Shown piece after piece: positions 63,628 through 64,000 of a stretch of DNA of 64,000 nucleotides. Each line of letters starts with the position of its first letter. Positions within the stretch are counted from its first letter, which is position 1. Origin of the DNA: Adhaeribacter rhizoryzae (GTDB lineage Bacteria; Bacteroidota; Bacteroidia; Cytophagales; Hymenobacteraceae); contig NZ_VWSF01000002.1 in the NCBI RefSeq assembly GCF_008629685.1, positions 380,043-444,042 of the forward strand, in the 5' to 3' direction. The notes under the pieces were generated by a model, which did not search any database, was not told the origin of the DNA, and saw only the letters and a program-made list of their open reading frames with translations. The position numbers were made by a program, and so were the translations under genes.

Positions 63628-64000
63628 ATGGGATACAAAAAGAAACTTACAGCAATAATGCTGTTTTTGAGCTTGTTCTGCTTACACTTTCCATCAAGGG
63701 CACAGCAAAATAATATAACCGAGGTAGATATTTGTATTTACGGCGGTACCTCGGCGGGCGTAATTGCGGCTTATACCGCTAAGAAAATGGGCAAAAGCGT
63801 TTTGCTGATTGAGCCGGGCCGCAATCTGGGTGGCATGAGTTCAGGCGGGTTGGGTTATACCGATATTGGAAATAAATACGCTATTACGGGTTTGGCCCGC
63901 GATTTCTACCGGCGCATTGGGCAACACTACGGTAAATTTGAACAATGGACTTTCGAACCCAAGGTAGCGGAAGCGCTATTTCAGGAATATATTAAGCGCG
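63628..64000 (+). CDS. Secreted FAD-dependent oxidoreductase (N-terminal part)
   Basis: The first 124 codons of a gene cut by the window end. A signal peptide (LTAIMLFLSLFCLHFPSRAQ) precedes a dinucleotide-binding fold: VDICIYGGTSAGVIAAYTAK, with the GxxxGxxxA pattern, then VLLIEPGRNLGGMSSGGLGY. This is the FAD-dependent oxidoreductase (FAD_oxidored) type common in Bacteroidota polysaccharide-utilisation loci. It follows susD by 145 bases, past a hairpin, and probably belongs to the same locus. It may oxidise a sugar or its derivative; the substrate is unknown. Confidence 0.85.
   Translation, partial: MGYKKKLTAIMLFLSLFCLHFPSRAQQNNITEVDICIYGGTSAGVIAAYTAKKMGKSVLLIEPGRNLGGMSSGGLGYTDIGNKYAITGLARDFYRRIGQHYGKFEQWTFEPKVAEALFQEYIKR

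Overview
The window looks like a chromosomal segment of a Bacteroidota bacterium, most likely order Cytophagales (Hymenobacter/Adhaeribacter-like). The grounds are SusC/SusD, FecR and ECF sigma genes, many TonB/OMP families, lipoproteins, Bacteroidota-type promoters (TAnnTTTG), and families such as DUF3078, DUF5916, DUF808 and DUF1080. No rRNA, tRNA or CRISPR array is visible. The genus is inferred from overall protein character only.

Layout. 1-16 kb is ordinary chromosome: the end of an outer-membrane protein, a Bcr/CflA-type efflux pump, a carboxylesterase, an OMP-type TonB receptor, DUF1801, a quinone oxidoreductase, a multi-PAS histidine kinase, DUF1080, DUF808, a zincin lipoprotein and a 2H phosphoesterase. 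16.5-18.1 kb holds an IS630-family element (1213 bp, TA duplication, A7 slippery site) that landed inside an older pair of inverted 29-30 bp repeats. 18.2-20.6 kb is a decay zone with three pseudogenes (GH32, Crp/Fnr, AhpD/CMD-like) around one intact cupin gene.

20.7-27.7 kb is an AT-rich defence island. It is one tightly coupled six-gene operon on the minus strand: winged-HTH regulator, nucleotidyltransferase, HsdS, PtuA-like ATPase, HNH nuclease and HsdM, with no HsdR. A Bacteroidota promoter with a 16-bp palindrome immediately downstream of its -7 box precedes the first gene. This is the strongest candidate for an unusual system: type I recognition and modification subunits combined with a Septu-like ATPase/HNH effector and a toxin/antitoxin-like HTH-NTase pair.

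27.9-34 kb has a dead copy of the first ~290 bp of hrpB, an Lgt-like protein fused to an OMP-like C-terminal domain, and full-length hrpB bracketed by two more inverted-repeat pairs. 34-40.7 kb carries an aldo/keto reductase, a two-TM protein, DUF3078, a small lipoprotein, a second carboxylesterase and a sialidase-like lipoprotein.

41.1-48.5 kb is a class II lanthipeptide locus: a precursor with a GG leader, LanM, a C39-peptidase ABC exporter and an HlyD-type adaptor, followed by a DoxX-like membrane protein. A strong terminator-like hairpin sits between the precursor and lanM. 49.5-64 kb is a glycan-use region: GH20 beta-hexosaminidase with a NagX-like acyltransferase, a DUF5916 protein, then ECF sigma, FecR anti-sigma, SusC with an STN signalling domain, SusD, and the start of a secreted FAD-dependent oxidoreductase cut by the window end.
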